Positions 8,888-17,876 of a stretch of DNA of 64,000 bases are shown one piece after another. The number at the start of each line of letters is the position of its first letter. The first letter of the stretch is position 1. The notes beneath the pieces were generated by a model. It was given only the letters and a program-made list of their open reading frames with translations. It searched no databases and was not told the DNA's origin. The DNA lies in contig NZ_RCNS01000002.1 of assembly GCF_009725995.1 (NCBI RefSeq), positions 992,001 to 1,056,000 of the forward strand, written 5' to 3'. The stretch comes from Zobellia laminariae. GTDB lineage: Bacteria; Bacteroidota; Bacteroidia; Flavobacteriales; Flavobacteriaceae. The position numbers were made by a program, and so were the translations under genes.

Positions 8888-9733
8888 TCAATTTAAAACC
8901 TTCAATAGGGGAATAGATTTATCAATTAAATTTAATTCCCTTAAAGTATCCTGAACTTTTGTTAATGTAGCTTCTGGAAGTTGCTTCTGGCTCCATTTTG
9001 TTATTTTAAGCCATTCTTGAATATCCGTTAGTTGTTGGCCGTATCTATTGGCTAGACTTCGGTCTATGCTAGGTATCTGTTTAAATTCGGAAGTGTAATC
9101 GTTGATGACCTCTAAAATATGGTTCAAGGTGCTTTTCTCTTCATCAAGAAATTTTTGTGTAGCAGCAACTACAAAACAGGGCCACGGCGTAGGGCAGTCT
9201 CCCAAACGTCTAAAAACACCTTTATCTACTAGGGGTTTTGTTGTAAAGTGTTCCCACATGAAGTAATCTGCTGTACCTTCGGTTAAAGCGGTAACTGCAC
9301 CATCTAGGTTATTTATGATTTCAAACTGAAGAGAGTTAGTCGCCCATCCTTCATTTTGAGCATTTACAAAGGCCATCAAGTGGCTTCCGCTACCTAATCG
9401 GCTAATTGCCGCTTTAGTATCGTTCAATTCGGCAATGGACTTGTATTTGCTCTTGGCGCCTACATGAATTCCCCATTGTAGTGGGGTTGAAATATATTCC
9501 TGAACAATTTTAGCAGGGTTTCCTTCGGTAATGCTTTTGACTAGGCCCTCGGTTAAGATGATTGCCAAATCTGTTTCTTTGTCCTGAAGCATTTGACACA
9601 TTCTACCTGTACCTTCCGGAACTTCCGTCCATTGCAAGTCAATACCTCTTTCTTCAAAAGCACCTTCCTCTATGGCCATATGCCAAGGGAGGTTGAAATG
9701 TTCGGGAACGCCAATTATTCTAACTTTCTTCAT
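8888..9733 (-). CDS. NMT1/THI5-like substrate-binding protein without signal peptide
   Basis: The 281-residue protein resembles the SsuA/THI5/NMT1 periplasmic-binding fold: VRIIGVPEHFNLPWHMAIEEGAFEERGIDLQW at the start, DKETDLAIILTEG for the first hinge, then AISRLGSGSHLMAFVNAQNEGW and GTADYFMWEHFTTKPLVDKG. It has no N-terminal signal peptide and no permease or ATPase neighbours, so it may be a cytoplasmic ligand binder or enzyme and not an ABC importer component. Pyrimidine-precursor or sulfonate-like ligands are typical for the superfamily but cannot be told here. Confidence 0.75.
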   Translation of the reverse strand: MKKVRIIGVPEHFNLPWHMAIEEGAFEERGIDLQWTEVPEGTGRMCQMLQDKETDLAIILTEGLVKSITEGNPAKIVQEYISTPLQWGIHVGAKSKYKSIAELNDTKAAISRLGSGSHLMAFVNAQNEGWATNSLQFEIINNLDGAVTALTEGTADYFMWEHFTTKPLVDKGVFRRLGDCPTPWPCFVVAATQKFLDEEKSTLNHILEVINDYTSEFKQIPSIDRSLANRYGQQLTDIQEWLKITKWSQKQLPEATLTKVQDTLRELNLIDKSIPLLKVLN

Positions 9734-9825
9734 AATTATTCTTTTCTATCGGAAACTCCGGTAAATTTAAGAAACTTGGTCTTCTTAACCTCGTGGCTAT
9801 GGGGCTTTCTGTTACTAAGTTTGTT

Positions 9826-11865
9826 TTAGGAGCTTAAAGTTTCGCCTTTCATCTTCAAATACTCATAAATGGCATATTGAGAACGAATGGGTTTTTCTTG
9901 TTCAAGGGAAACCAATGTGTTTGTATCATCTGCATCCTGCACACGGGCTTTTACGGAATCGTTTAATTGCAGCTTAAGAATATCGTTTAACTCATTAAAA
10001 ATATCAGAATCTAGAATAGGTGTCAATACTTCAATGCGTCGGTCTAGGTTTCGTGTCATCCAATCTGCGGAACCTATGTACATTTTCTCATCACCATTAT
10101 TATGAAACAAATAGATGCGTCCATGCTCTAAATAGCGGTCAACGATACTTGTTATCAGTATAGGCTCACAATCTGTAGGAAGCTCATTGGCTGAATTAGG
10201 TATGAGGCAGGAGAAACCACGAACGATAAGACGCACCTGAACACCTGCTTCATTTGCACGGTACAAAGCATCAATCATAGTCTTGTCTTCTAGGCTGTTC
10301 ATTTTTGCCGTAATCTTCGCGGGAAGCCCTTTTTTGCTGTTTTTTATTTCATTTTCAATAGACTGCAAGAATACATTTCTTGTGTTGAAAGGTGAAACCA
10401 AAAGCCGCTTTAACTTAGGGATTATCAAATGACGTTCTAATGTAGAAAACACTTGATTCAAATCTCCAGTTACTTGAGGGTGAGCAGTAAATAGTCCATG
10501 GTCGCAATAAATACTTGAAGTCTTAGCATTGAAGTTTCCTGTACCAATGTAAGCGTAGCGTTTTAAAGAATCGGATTCGGTTCGTTCTATTAAAGCAATT
10601 TTAGAATGGACTTTGATATTAGGGATGCTGAAAAACACTTTCGCTCCTTTATCTTCAAATATCTTACCCCATTCTATATTATTCTTTTCATCAAAACGAG
10701 CTTTGGCCTCTACGAAAATCGTCACCTTCTTGCCATTCTCTAGTGCTAAAAGTAAAGCATCAGTAAGTACCGATGCTTTTGCAATACGATATAATGAAAT
10801 TTTAATATGTTCCACCTTGCCATCTTTTGCTGCCGCAACAATGAAATTTTCTACGGCATCAAAACTCTGGTAGGGAAAATGTACGAGCTGGTCCTTTTCT
10901 GCTATGGAAGCAAAAAAGTCTTTTGTTTTGGATAAAATAGGGTGTGGCAAAGGAACTTGAACCTTGTATGTTAAGTCCGGATTGTCTGTAGGGTTGTTGA
11001 AACCGAAAAAGTCTGAAAGATTATGGTAGCGTCCACCTGGGAAAAGGTCAATATTTCCAATGTCCAATGTTTTTCTAATGATCTTTTTATATGTTTCGGG
11101 CATATTGGCATCATAGAGCAACCGTGTTGGTTGACCTGATTTTCGTTGATGCAGCGCATCATAAATCTGATCGGCCAATGGTGTATCTCCAAAATCGTCT
11201 TCTAAATATAACTCAGCGTCCCTAGAGAGCTTTATAGCGTAACTAGCCTCAATTGCTCCTTGCGGTAGTAATTCATTCAGATGCATTTTTACTACATCGT
11301 CTAAAAATATAAACGAATGGCCATTTCCAGGAATCTCCACGAAACGATTGTGTTGGACTGTAGGGATTTTAACGAAGTGATATGTGTCATTAGCTTGTGC
11401 TATGAAAAGATACAAACCGCCATCAGATAATTTAGGGTTCTTATCTGTCGTGAAAACCTCGCAATCAGCTGCAATATTTTTGAAATAGGTATTGAGAAAA
11501 GCTTTTTGCTCGCTGGTAACTTCTTCATTAGTTACAAAGTGGATATCTTCTTTGAGTAACTCCTTAAAAATAGTTTCCATGATAGCGCCAAAACGTTGTT
11601 GTTGCTCATCAATGATGCGAAGAACTTTTTTAAGCTTCTTGTTCGGCTTTGAAATCAGTTTCTTTCGTAGCGACTTGTCAACGGACTTTAGCTGGCGTAA
11701 CTGAGATATGCGGACTTTAAAGAATTCGTCAAGATTAGACGAGAAAATGGCTAGAAATTTTAGACGTTCTAGTAGAGGAGTAGTGGGGTTGTTTGCTTCT
11801 AGTAATACCCTTTCATTAAAAAACAACCAACTTATATCTCGGTCTTTGTAATCTTCATTGTCCAT
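9826..11865 (-). CDS. ppk1: Polyphosphate kinase 1
   Basis: The enzyme reversibly makes inorganic polyphosphate from ATP at the membrane or in the cytoplasm. The 679 residues cover the full PPK1 layout. The N-terminal domain is RDISWLFFNERVLLEA...LERLKFLAIFSSNLDEFFKVRI. Two phospholipase-D-like catalytic domains follow, with FPYQSFDAVENFIVAAA and KISLYRIAKAS, and the phospho-histidine in NIKVHSKIALI. The second catalytic His is in VDRYLEHGRIYLF. GSADWMTRNLDRRIEVLTPI ends the fourth domain. No ppx or sixA partner is adjacent. It is an isolated minus-strand gene with a normal ATG start. Confidence 0.96.
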   Translation of the reverse strand: MDNEDYKDRDISWLFFNERVLLEANNPTTPLLERLKFLAIFSSNLDEFFKVRISQLRQLKSVDKSLRKKLISKPNKKLKKVLRIIDEQQQRFGAIMETIFKELLKEDIHFVTNEEVTSEQKAFLNTYFKNIAADCEVFTTDKNPKLSDGGLYLFIAQANDTYHFVKIPTVQHNRFVEIPGNGHSFIFLDDVVKMHLNELLPQGAIEASYAIKLSRDAELYLEDDFGDTPLADQIYDALHQRKSGQPTRLLYDANMPETYKKIIRKTLDIGNIDLFPGGRYHNLSDFFGFNNPTDNPDLTYKVQVPLPHPILSKTKDFFASIAEKDQLVHFPYQSFDAVENFIVAAAKDGKVEHIKISLYRIAKASVLTDALLLALENGKKVTIFVEAKARFDEKNNIEWGKIFEDKGAKVFFSIPNIKVHSKIALIERTESDSLKRYAYIGTGNFNAKTSSIYCDHGLFTAHPQVTGDLNQVFSTLERHLIIPKLKRLLVSPFNTRNVFLQSIENEIKNSKKGLPAKITAKMNSLEDKTMIDALYRANEAGVQVRLIVRGFSCLIPNSANELPTDCEPILITSIVDRYLEHGRIYLFHNNGDEKMYIGSADWMTRNLDRRIEVLTPILDSDIFNELNDILKLQLNDSVKARVQDADDTNTLVSLEQEKPIRSQYAIYEYLKMKGETLSS

Positions 11866-11922
11866 AGTCTCACAAACATAACAAATAGCTAGCTTATGAA
11901 TCTAAAATTAGTGTTAACTAAA

Positions 11923-12795
11923 TTATGAGGAGGTGAGTTTTTCTAAGGTGTATTTAATAAGCTCTTCGGTAGATTCTGTAGGCTTGGTGCTAAACTCGCC
12001 ATTGGCTCTGTTGGCCAAAATACAGTTCATAGAAACAGCACGGTGGCCTAGTAATTTAGCAAGACCGTAAATACCGGAAGTCTCCATTTCTAAATTGGTA
12101 ACCTTAACATCCTTGTATTCAAAAGAAGCTAATTTGTCCTGTAGGTCGCTATCGCTGAGTTTTAATCTCAAAACCCGACTTTGTGGACCGTAGAAGCCTA
12201 TATTGGTAACAGTAGTGCCTAATCGTATACGATTAGAAAAGAGTCTTTGGCCTAGACTTTCATCATATTTGACCACGTAGGGCACTGATTTATTTGAAGA
12301 CCAATTCGTATGGGCCACAAAAGCTTTGGATACATCTAGTTCTTGAACAGATTCACTATCATAAAAATGTAATAAGCCATCAAAGCCCATGGCATATTCG
12401 CTCATTAAAAAAGAATCAATAGGAATGTCTGCTCTTATGGATCCAGAAGTACCTATTCTAACAATATCTAATACAGTTCTGTTGGATTTGATGGTTCTGG
12501 TTTCAAAATACATATTAACAAGGGCATCCAATTCATTGAAAACTATATCAATATTATCTGTGCCGATTCCTGTTGAAACAACAGAAATGCGTTTTCCATT
12601 AAGCGTACCAGTATGTGTGTGAAATTCACGTTTTCCTTTCTTTAACTCAATGGTATCAAAAAACTTGGAAACATTGCTTACACGGTCAGGGTCACCAACC
12701 GTTATAATAGTTTCTGCAAGGTCTTCGGGTAATAAATTTAAATGGTAAATGCTCTTATCGGCATTTAAGATAAGCTCGGAGGGGCTTAATTGCAT
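11923..12795 (-). CDS. Nucleoside phosphorylase, uridine-phosphorylase-like
   Basis: This 290-residue member of the PNP/UDP superfamily cleaves nucleosides with phosphate to a base and ribose-1-phosphate. The phosphate-binding start reads LPEDLAETIITVGDPDRV. The signature region IVSTGIGTDNIDIVFNEL (GxGTxN) and the RIGTSGSIRADIPIDSFL motif follow. The ribose-binding EMETSGIYGLAKLLGH motif is also present. Uridine is the best guess for substrate. It is 4 bp downstream of the DUF1835 gene on the same strand and probably co-transcribed with it. Confidence 0.87.
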   Translation of the reverse strand: MQLSPSELILNADKSIYHLNLLPEDLAETIITVGDPDRVSNVSKFFDTIELKKGKREFHTHTGTLNGKRISVVSTGIGTDNIDIVFNELDALVNMYFETRTIKSNRTVLDIVRIGTSGSIRADIPIDSFLMSEYAMGFDGLLHFYDSESVQELDVSKAFVAHTNWSSNKSVPYVVKYDESLGQRLFSNRIRLGTTVTNIGFYGPQSRVLRLKLSDSDLQDKLASFEYKDVKVTNLEMETSGIYGLAKLLGHRAVSMNCILANRANGEFSTKPTESTEELIKYTLEKLTSS

Positions 12796-12799
12796 GGAG

Positions 12800-13732
12800 T
12801 TACAACTTTAAAATTCTGTTAGATTCGGTGTTGTACAGGTAGTTATATTTTAATGCACCGCCTAGATATACATTGTTGTCCTGAATACAGGAGTAGTAAC
12901 TGGTTTTATTCTCGAGTATCTCTTTTCCTTTTTTAGTAAGTCTTACTGGATTAAAAGAAGAGAATAAAGGTTTTAATCTTCCTAGCGCCCTTTCATACTG
13001 CGTATCTGAAAAACCTAAAGAACCTTGGTTTTGAATAATTTCTGAAACAAAAGTACCTTTTGAAGTGGGCTTCTTATCTATAGCAAGCCTTAAAATGGAA
13101 TTTTCCATTTCGTTGAGTCCGTTTTTAATACTTGGAAAACGGTGTAAATGTGAGCGAACGGCATCACCGAGGTAATTAAACTGAAATTCACCAAAATCAG
13201 ATAAATTTTCTAAACGAATAGGGTTATCGCTACAATATAATTGCCAGACATAATCCGCATATTCAATATCGTCTTGCGTTAAATCAATTTTATTTTCATA
13301 CAATTTCCGCAATTGATCATCGCTCAACTCGTTTAAACCGTACATTTTATCAGTACTATCTTCTTTTCCACTACAAACTAAAGAAACTTGTGCATATTTA
13401 CGGTTAATCTTTAACCAGCTAAGCACGGCAATCATGTTTACTTGACAAAAAAGATCATACTCAAACCAGAGTACAATCTCATCTTGTTGTTTGTGATTAC
13501 AAAGAGAACGGTATTCTTTCAGGGTCTTTTCAATGAACCATGATTTTGATACCTTATAATTTTTATTGAGAAACTCAAAACGGGCTTTCCAGAAAGATTC
13601 ACTGCCAACATTAGTAAGTGTCTTGCCTTCGCAGAGCATCTCACGCCATGTGATGATATCCCCACTAAGGTTTAGTGTTTTTATTCTATCCGTAAAGCTA
13701 TCTCCGTTAGTGATGTGCAGAAGGGAACTCAT
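12800..13732 (-). CDS. DUF1835 domain-containing protein
   Basis: The 310-residue cytoplasmic protein starts with the DUF1835 pattern: LLHITNGDSFTDRIKTLNLSGDIITWREMLCEG. It continues with the conserved segment IVLWFEYDLFCQVNMIAVLSWL, typical of this family, and a C-terminal helical part. The family has no established function, and some members carry an extra DUF3658 part. It shares an operon with the phosphorylase (4-bp spacing), which hints at nucleoside metabolism but does not prove it. Confidence 0.8.
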   Translation of the reverse strand: MSSLLHITNGDSFTDRIKTLNLSGDIITWREMLCEGKTLTNVGSESFWKARFEFLNKNYKVSKSWFIEKTLKEYRSLCNHKQQDEIVLWFEYDLFCQVNMIAVLSWLKINRKYAQVSLVCSGKEDSTDKMYGLNELSDDQLRKLYENKIDLTQDDIEYADYVWQLYCSDNPIRLENLSDFGEFQFNYLGDAVRSHLHRFPSIKNGLNEMENSILRLAIDKKPTSKGTFVSEIIQNQGSLGFSDTQYERALGRLKPLFSSFNPVRLTKKGKEILENKTSYYSCIQDNNVYLGGALKYNYLYNTESNRILKL

Positions 13733-13817
13733 TTGAGGTCTTGATTTAGGTTCGAAAGATTAAAAGTACTATTAATTCAAAATAAAGCAAAAATAATTAA
13801 CAGAATTAAACCTCTGT

Positions 13818-13836
13818 GCCTGAGGTATGCTCAGGC
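13818..13836. terminator. Short GC-rich hairpin between operons
   Basis: GCCTGAG and CTCAGGC form a perfect 7-bp stem with a 5-base loop (GTATG), just past the stop of the SUI1 gene on the minus strand. It has no strong T-tract, so it could be a weak terminator, a processing hairpin or a small palindromic repeat. Confidence 0.4.
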
Positions 13837-13852
13837 CCTGCGTTTAAAGGGG

Positions 13853-14182
13853 TCATCCGCCAACGCGCTTAACGGAGAAGCCTTTTTCTTTTAATAATCC
13901 CATAATTTTGTCTCTATAGTCGCCCTGAATTATGATTTGACCGTTTTTAAATGAACCTCCTACACTTAGTTTGGTCTTCAGTTCTTTTGCTAACTTTTTA
14001 AAATCACTTTCCGCTCCATTATACCCTTCTAAAATGGTTATAGGTTTTCCTTTGCGTTTTTCGTATTTACATATGATAGGGTCATCCTGTAACCAGATAT
14101 TATTTTCCTTTTTGGAGGTGATTTCTGTTTTTTCCGGCTCATGTTCCGGGAATAAATTCTTGAGTTGGTCCTGTAAATCCAT
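13853..14182 (-). CDS. SUI1/eIF1-like translation factor (YciH family)
   Basis: A 109-residue protein with a C-terminal SUI1 domain: the segment KGKPITILEGYNG, then LAKELKTKLSVGGSFKNGQIIIQGDYRDKIMGLLKEKGF. The conserved GGS.K.G..IQGD pattern is the hallmark of bacterial YciH and eukaryotic eIF1. It probably binds the small ribosomal subunit and tunes start-codon fidelity. The N-terminal 30 residues are variable. It begins 2 bp after the stop of the 2OG-Fe(II) oxygenase gene, so the two are translationally coupled or at least co-transcribed. Confidence 0.9.
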   Translation of the reverse strand: MDLQDQLKNLFPEHEPEKTEITSKKENNIWLQDDPIICKYEKRKGKPITILEGYNGAESDFKKLAKELKTKLSVGGSFKNGQIIIQGDYRDKIMGLLKEKGFSVKRVGG

Positions 14183-14184
14183 AC

Positions 14185-15135
14185 TTATGCTTTTATCAAC
14201 CCTAATTCAATTAAACGCTCATGCAAGAACTCGCCTGCAGTTATGTCTTCAAATTGTTTTGGATGTGCATCATCTACGCAATTTTCTAAGCAATTAAGTG
14301 GCATATCGCCTACAGGATGCATAAAGAAAGGAATAGAGTATCTAGAAGTGCCCCAAAGCTCTTTAGGTGGGTTCACCACTTGGTGTATGGTAGATTTTAA
14401 TTTATTGTTGGTAAGTCTAGACAACATATCACCAACATTGATCATCAACTGATCTGGTCGCGCAATGGCATCTACCCACTCGCCTTCATGATTCTTTACT
14501 TGAAGTCCGCGTCCATGAGCTCCCATTAATAGGGTAATAAGGTTAATATCTCCGTGGGCAGCGGCACGAACTGCATTTTTAGGCTCAGATGTTATGGGTG
14601 GATAATGAATAGGACGTAAAATTGAATTCCCATTCTTTATATAATCATCAAAATAGGTTTCCTCTAAATTAAGATGAATAGCTAATGCCCTAAGTACATA
14701 TTTAGCTGTTTTCTCTAACATTTGGTATGTTTCCTTACCAACCGTATTAAATGTAGGCAATTCTTTTACCTGAACATTATCTGGGTATTCTGCTTCTAGT
14801 TTTGCATCATCTTGTACATACTGTCCAAAGTGCCAAAATTCTTTTAAGTCGCCTTCTTTCTTACCTTTAGCATGTTCTTTCCCGAATGAGGTATAACCAC
14901 GTTGGCCACCTATTCCTTCAATTTCATATGTGTCTTTTACATCTTGGGGAAGATCAAAAAACTTTTTGATTTCATCGTAAAGGTTCTTTACTAAATCATC
15001 CGATAGAAAGTGCCCGCTTAAGGCTACAAAGCCAATATTTTCAAAAGCGGAACCAATTTCTTTTATAAATTTCTCTTTTCTTTCAGCGTTATCCGAAACA
15101 AAATCTTGTAAGTCTACACTAGGTATTGCACTCAT
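14185..15135 (-). CDS. Isopenicillin-N-synthase-type 2OG-Fe(II) oxygenase
   Basis: A 316-residue non-haem iron dioxygenase. The N-terminal DIOX_N domain is IPSVDLQDFVSDNAERKEKFIKEIGSAFENIGFVALSGH. The catalytic core has the iron triad His and Asp in AAHGDINLITLL, and His in LKSTIHQVVNPP. The 2-oxoglutarate-binding RxS is SRYSIPFFMHP. Substrates of this bacterial group are mostly unknown. It is the first gene of a two-gene unit with the SUI1 factor. Given that pairing, modification of a translation component is conceivable but unsupported. Confidence 0.9.
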   Translation of the reverse strand: MSAIPSVDLQDFVSDNAERKEKFIKEIGSAFENIGFVALSGHFLSDDLVKNLYDEIKKFFDLPQDVKDTYEIEGIGGQRGYTSFGKEHAKGKKEGDLKEFWHFGQYVQDDAKLEAEYPDNVQVKELPTFNTVGKETYQMLEKTAKYVLRALAIHLNLEETYFDDYIKNGNSILRPIHYPPITSEPKNAVRAAAHGDINLITLLMGAHGRGLQVKNHEGEWVDAIARPDQLMINVGDMLSRLTNNKLKSTIHQVVNPPKELWGTSRYSIPFFMHPVGDMPLNCLENCVDDAHPKQFEDITAGEFLHERLIELGLIKA

Positions 15136-15240
15136 GCCGTTGCTTTAAAAGTTTTCTCAAAGTTAGTAAAATATGCTCAACTATTATATATAACAAATGG
15201 GGCGGTAGATGTGGTATTTTTGCTACTTTTATCTACCGAA

Positions 15241-17241
15241 ATGGAAATCACACCAAAGAATTTTATGCAATACGATAAAAGGGATTTAAGCGAAGCGGTT
15301 TTATTGAAATTATATAAAGACCTTCAGCGGCCCCGCATGATAGAAGAGAAAATGCTGATTCTCTTGCGGCAGGGTAAAATTTCAAAATGGTTTAGCGGTA
15401 TTGGGCAGGAGGCTATTTCAGTAGGTGTTACCAATGCACTAAATAAAGAAGAGTATATACTTCCCATGCATAGAAATCTGGCAGTATTTACTACACGGGG
15501 TATTCCTTTACACCGTCTTTTTTCGCAATGGCAAGGTAAGATGAACGGATTTACCAAAGGTCGTGATCGTAGTTTTCATTTTGGTACCCAAGACTATAAA
15601 ATTATAGGAATGATCAGTCACCTTGGTCCACAGCTGGGAGTGGCAGATGGAATTGCATTAGGAGATGTTCTTCAGAACAAAAAAGCGGTTACTGCTGTTT
15701 TTACAGGTGAAGGTGGAACCAGCGAGGGTGATTTTCATGAAGCATTGAATATTGCCTCTGTATGGAGTTTGCCCGTTATTTTTTGTATTGAAAATAACGG
15801 CTACGGACTTTCTACACCTACTAAAGAACAATATAACTGCGAAAACCTAGCGGACAGGGCATTGGGCTATGGTATGGAATCGCATATAATTGATGGGAAT
15901 AATATATTAGAAGTATACAATAAGCTAAAAAAGATTGCAGAAGAACTTCGGGAAAAACCACGTCCGGTTTTAATTGAGTTTAAAACTTTCCGCATGCGTG
16001 GACATGAAGAGGCTAGTGGTACTAAATACGTTCCCGAAGAATTAATGGCGGAATGGGGAAAGAAAGACCCGATTTCAAATTATGAAAGGTTTCTTTTGAA
16101 AGAAGGAATTCTAACGGATGAAAAAATTGAAGCCTTACGAGTTGAAATTGAAAACGAGATTAACGACAATCTAAAACTCGCTTTTGAGGAAGATGAAGTT
16201 CAAACGGAACCTGAGCAAGAACTATTGGATGTCTATGCATCTTATGAATACAAGGAAACGAACCCGGGAAGCGTTGTAGAGCATATTAGGTTAGTTGATG
16301 CTATTTCCAAGGGATTGAAACAATCTATGGAGAAGCACTCTAATTTGGTTATCATGGGTCAAGATGTGGCAGATTATGGTGGCGTGTTTAAAATAACCGA
16401 AGGGTTCATGGATGCTTTTGGTAAAGATCGCGTTAGGAATACGCCTATTTGCGAATCTGGAATTGTTTCAGCTGCCATGGGACTTTCTATAAATGGAATG
16501 AAAGCTGTAGTAGAAATGCAATTTGCCGATTTTGTTAGTAGCGGTTTTAATCCCGTAGTCAACTATTTGGCAAAGTCTCATTACCGTTGGAATGAAAAAG
16601 CTGATGTCGTTATTCGGATGCCATGTGGTGGCGATGTAGGTGCTGGCCCATTTCATTCACAAACTAATGAAGCTTGGTTTACTAAAACACCTGGGCTAAA
16701 AGTTGCGTATCCTGCTTTTCCTTATGACGCAAAGGGGCTATTGGCTACGGCTATCAATGACCCTAATCCGGTTCTCTTTTTTGAGCACAAAGCTTTGTAT
16801 CGTAGCATTTATCAAAATGTACCTGCGGATTATTACACACTTCCTTTTGGTAAAGCGGCCAAATTAAAAGAAGGGAACGATATTACTATTGTTTCTTATG
16901 GTGCAGGAGTGCACTGGGCATTGGATACCCTCGAAAAGAATCTGGATATTTCTGCAGACCTTATTGATTTGCGAACCTTAGCACCTTTGGATATGGCTTC
17001 TATTTACACATCTGTAGAGAAAACGGGTAAACTTATCATTCTTCAAGAAGACAGTATGTTTGGTGGTATTGCCAGTGATATTTCTGCCATGGTCATGGAA
17101 AATATATTTCAGTACCTAGACGGACCCGTAAAGCGTGTGGCCAGTATGGAAACACCTATTCCCTTCGCTAAGAAACTAGAAGACAATTACTTGCCTAAAA
17201 ATCGGTTTCTCATAGCACTAAAAGAACTTTTGGAATACTAG
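15241..17241 (+). CDS. Fused E1 alpha/beta of a branched-chain 2-oxoacid dehydrogenase
   Basis: A 666-residue protein joining both E1 subunits. Residues about 10-340 are E1-alpha: GIGQEAISVG, the thiamine-diphosphate motif GEGGTSEGDFHEALNIASVW...NNGYG, and RMRGHEEASGTKYVPEE, where a phosphorylation-loop-like part lies. Residues about 350-666 are E1-beta: RLVDAISKGLKQSMEKHSNLVIMGQDVADYGGVFK, FGKDRVRNTPICESGIVSAAMGLSINGMKAVVEMQFADF, then the C-terminal transketolase domain. Fused forms are common in Bacteroidota and oxidise branched-chain oxoacids for iso-fatty-acid synthesis and energy. Start chosen at ATG 15241; the frame also opens at GTG 15211. E2 and E3 are not in the window. Confidence 0.9.
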   Translation: MEITPKNFMQYDKRDLSEAVLLKLYKDLQRPRMIEEKMLILLRQGKISKWFSGIGQEAISVGVTNALNKEEYILPMHRNLAVFTTRGIPLHRLFSQWQGKMNGFTKGRDRSFHFGTQDYKIIGMISHLGPQLGVADGIALGDVLQNKKAVTAVFTGEGGTSEGDFHEALNIASVWSLPVIFCIENNGYGLSTPTKEQYNCENLADRALGYGMESHIIDGNNILEVYNKLKKIAEELREKPRPVLIEFKTFRMRGHEEASGTKYVPEELMAEWGKKDPISNYERFLLKEGILTDEKIEALRVEIENEINDNLKLAFEEDEVQTEPEQELLDVYASYEYKETNPGSVVEHIRLVDAISKGLKQSMEKHSNLVIMGQDVADYGGVFKITEGFMDAFGKDRVRNTPICESGIVSAAMGLSINGMKAVVEMQFADFVSSGFNPVVNYLAKSHYRWNEKADVVIRMPCGGDVGAGPFHSQTNEAWFTKTPGLKVAYPAFPYDAKGLLATAINDPNPVLFFEHKALYRSIYQNVPADYYTLPFGKAAKLKEGNDITIVSYGAGVHWALDTLEKNLDISADLIDLRTLAPLDMASIYTSVEKTGKLIILQEDSMFGGIASDISAMVMENIFQYLDGPVKRVASMETPIPFAKKLEDNYLPKNRFLIALKELLEY

Positions 17242-17383
17242 TTATAGAGCAACAATCTTAGTGTTTAAAAGCATCATAACGCATCTAGATTCGGTACTTT
17301 TGTAGTATTAATATTTGTTTAACGGTGGGTAGACAACAATGCAATGGTCTCAACCGTATATATGCAAACCTTAAATCAAAATT

Positions 17384-17866
17384 ATGATTAAAAACAGTGT
17401 AGTGATGCTAGCACTGGCTCTGATATTGGGATCGTGTTCCATATCAAAAGAAGTGCGTAACGAACGTAAGACCATTAATGGTAACTGGGTGTTGGAACAT
17501 GTAGGATATGAAGCTAGTGAAGGCTCGTTTAAGTCCATGCTTTTTGATGATGCCAACGGATTCTGTTTTGAAGGAAGTACGTGGTACTTTTTAGAAAATA
17601 ACAGCACTGGAAGTTATGCGATACCCACGGACAACAGTGTTTGTGCCGGAGGAGTTCGTAATATTAGATGGTCTGTTTTAGAAAACGAAAACGGAAACGA
17701 CAAGTTGCAATTCAAGTACATAGATGAAAAGAAAAAAGATATTTATGGTAAGGTGGGATATCGGTTAGAGATTCTTTCTCTAAACGAATCGCAAATGACA
17801 TTAAAATCAGATGTAAACGTTGATGGTAGTCCTGTGTCTGTCGTTTATAAATTCTCAAAACAATAA
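17384..17866 (+). CDS. Lipocalin-like lipoprotein
   Basis: The 160-residue protein has a signal peptide with lipobox LALILGSC (Cys18). The mature part, NGNWVLEHVGYEASEG...CFEGSTWYFLENNSTGSYAI...VRNIRWSVLENENG...QMTLKSDV, fits the lipocalin-like family common in Bacteroidota. It is probably an outer-membrane or periplasmic lipoprotein. It is followed after 10 bp by the OmpA-type lipoprotein, with which it likely shares a promoter in the 140-bp gap upstream. Ligand unknown. Confidence 0.75.
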   Translation: MIKNSVVMLALALILGSCSISKEVRNERKTINGNWVLEHVGYEASEGSFKSMLFDDANGFCFEGSTWYFLENNSTGSYAIPTDNSVCAGGVRNIRWSVLENENGNDKLQFKYIDEKKKDIYGKVGYRLEILSLNESQMTLKSDVNVDGSPVSVVYKFSKQ

Positions 17867-17876
17867 GAAGTAACAT

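Noticed and set aside
17371..17607. Minus-strand frame over the lipocalin-like gene
   Set aside because: The plus-strand gene has a clear lipoprotein signal and family pattern; the reverse frame has neither.
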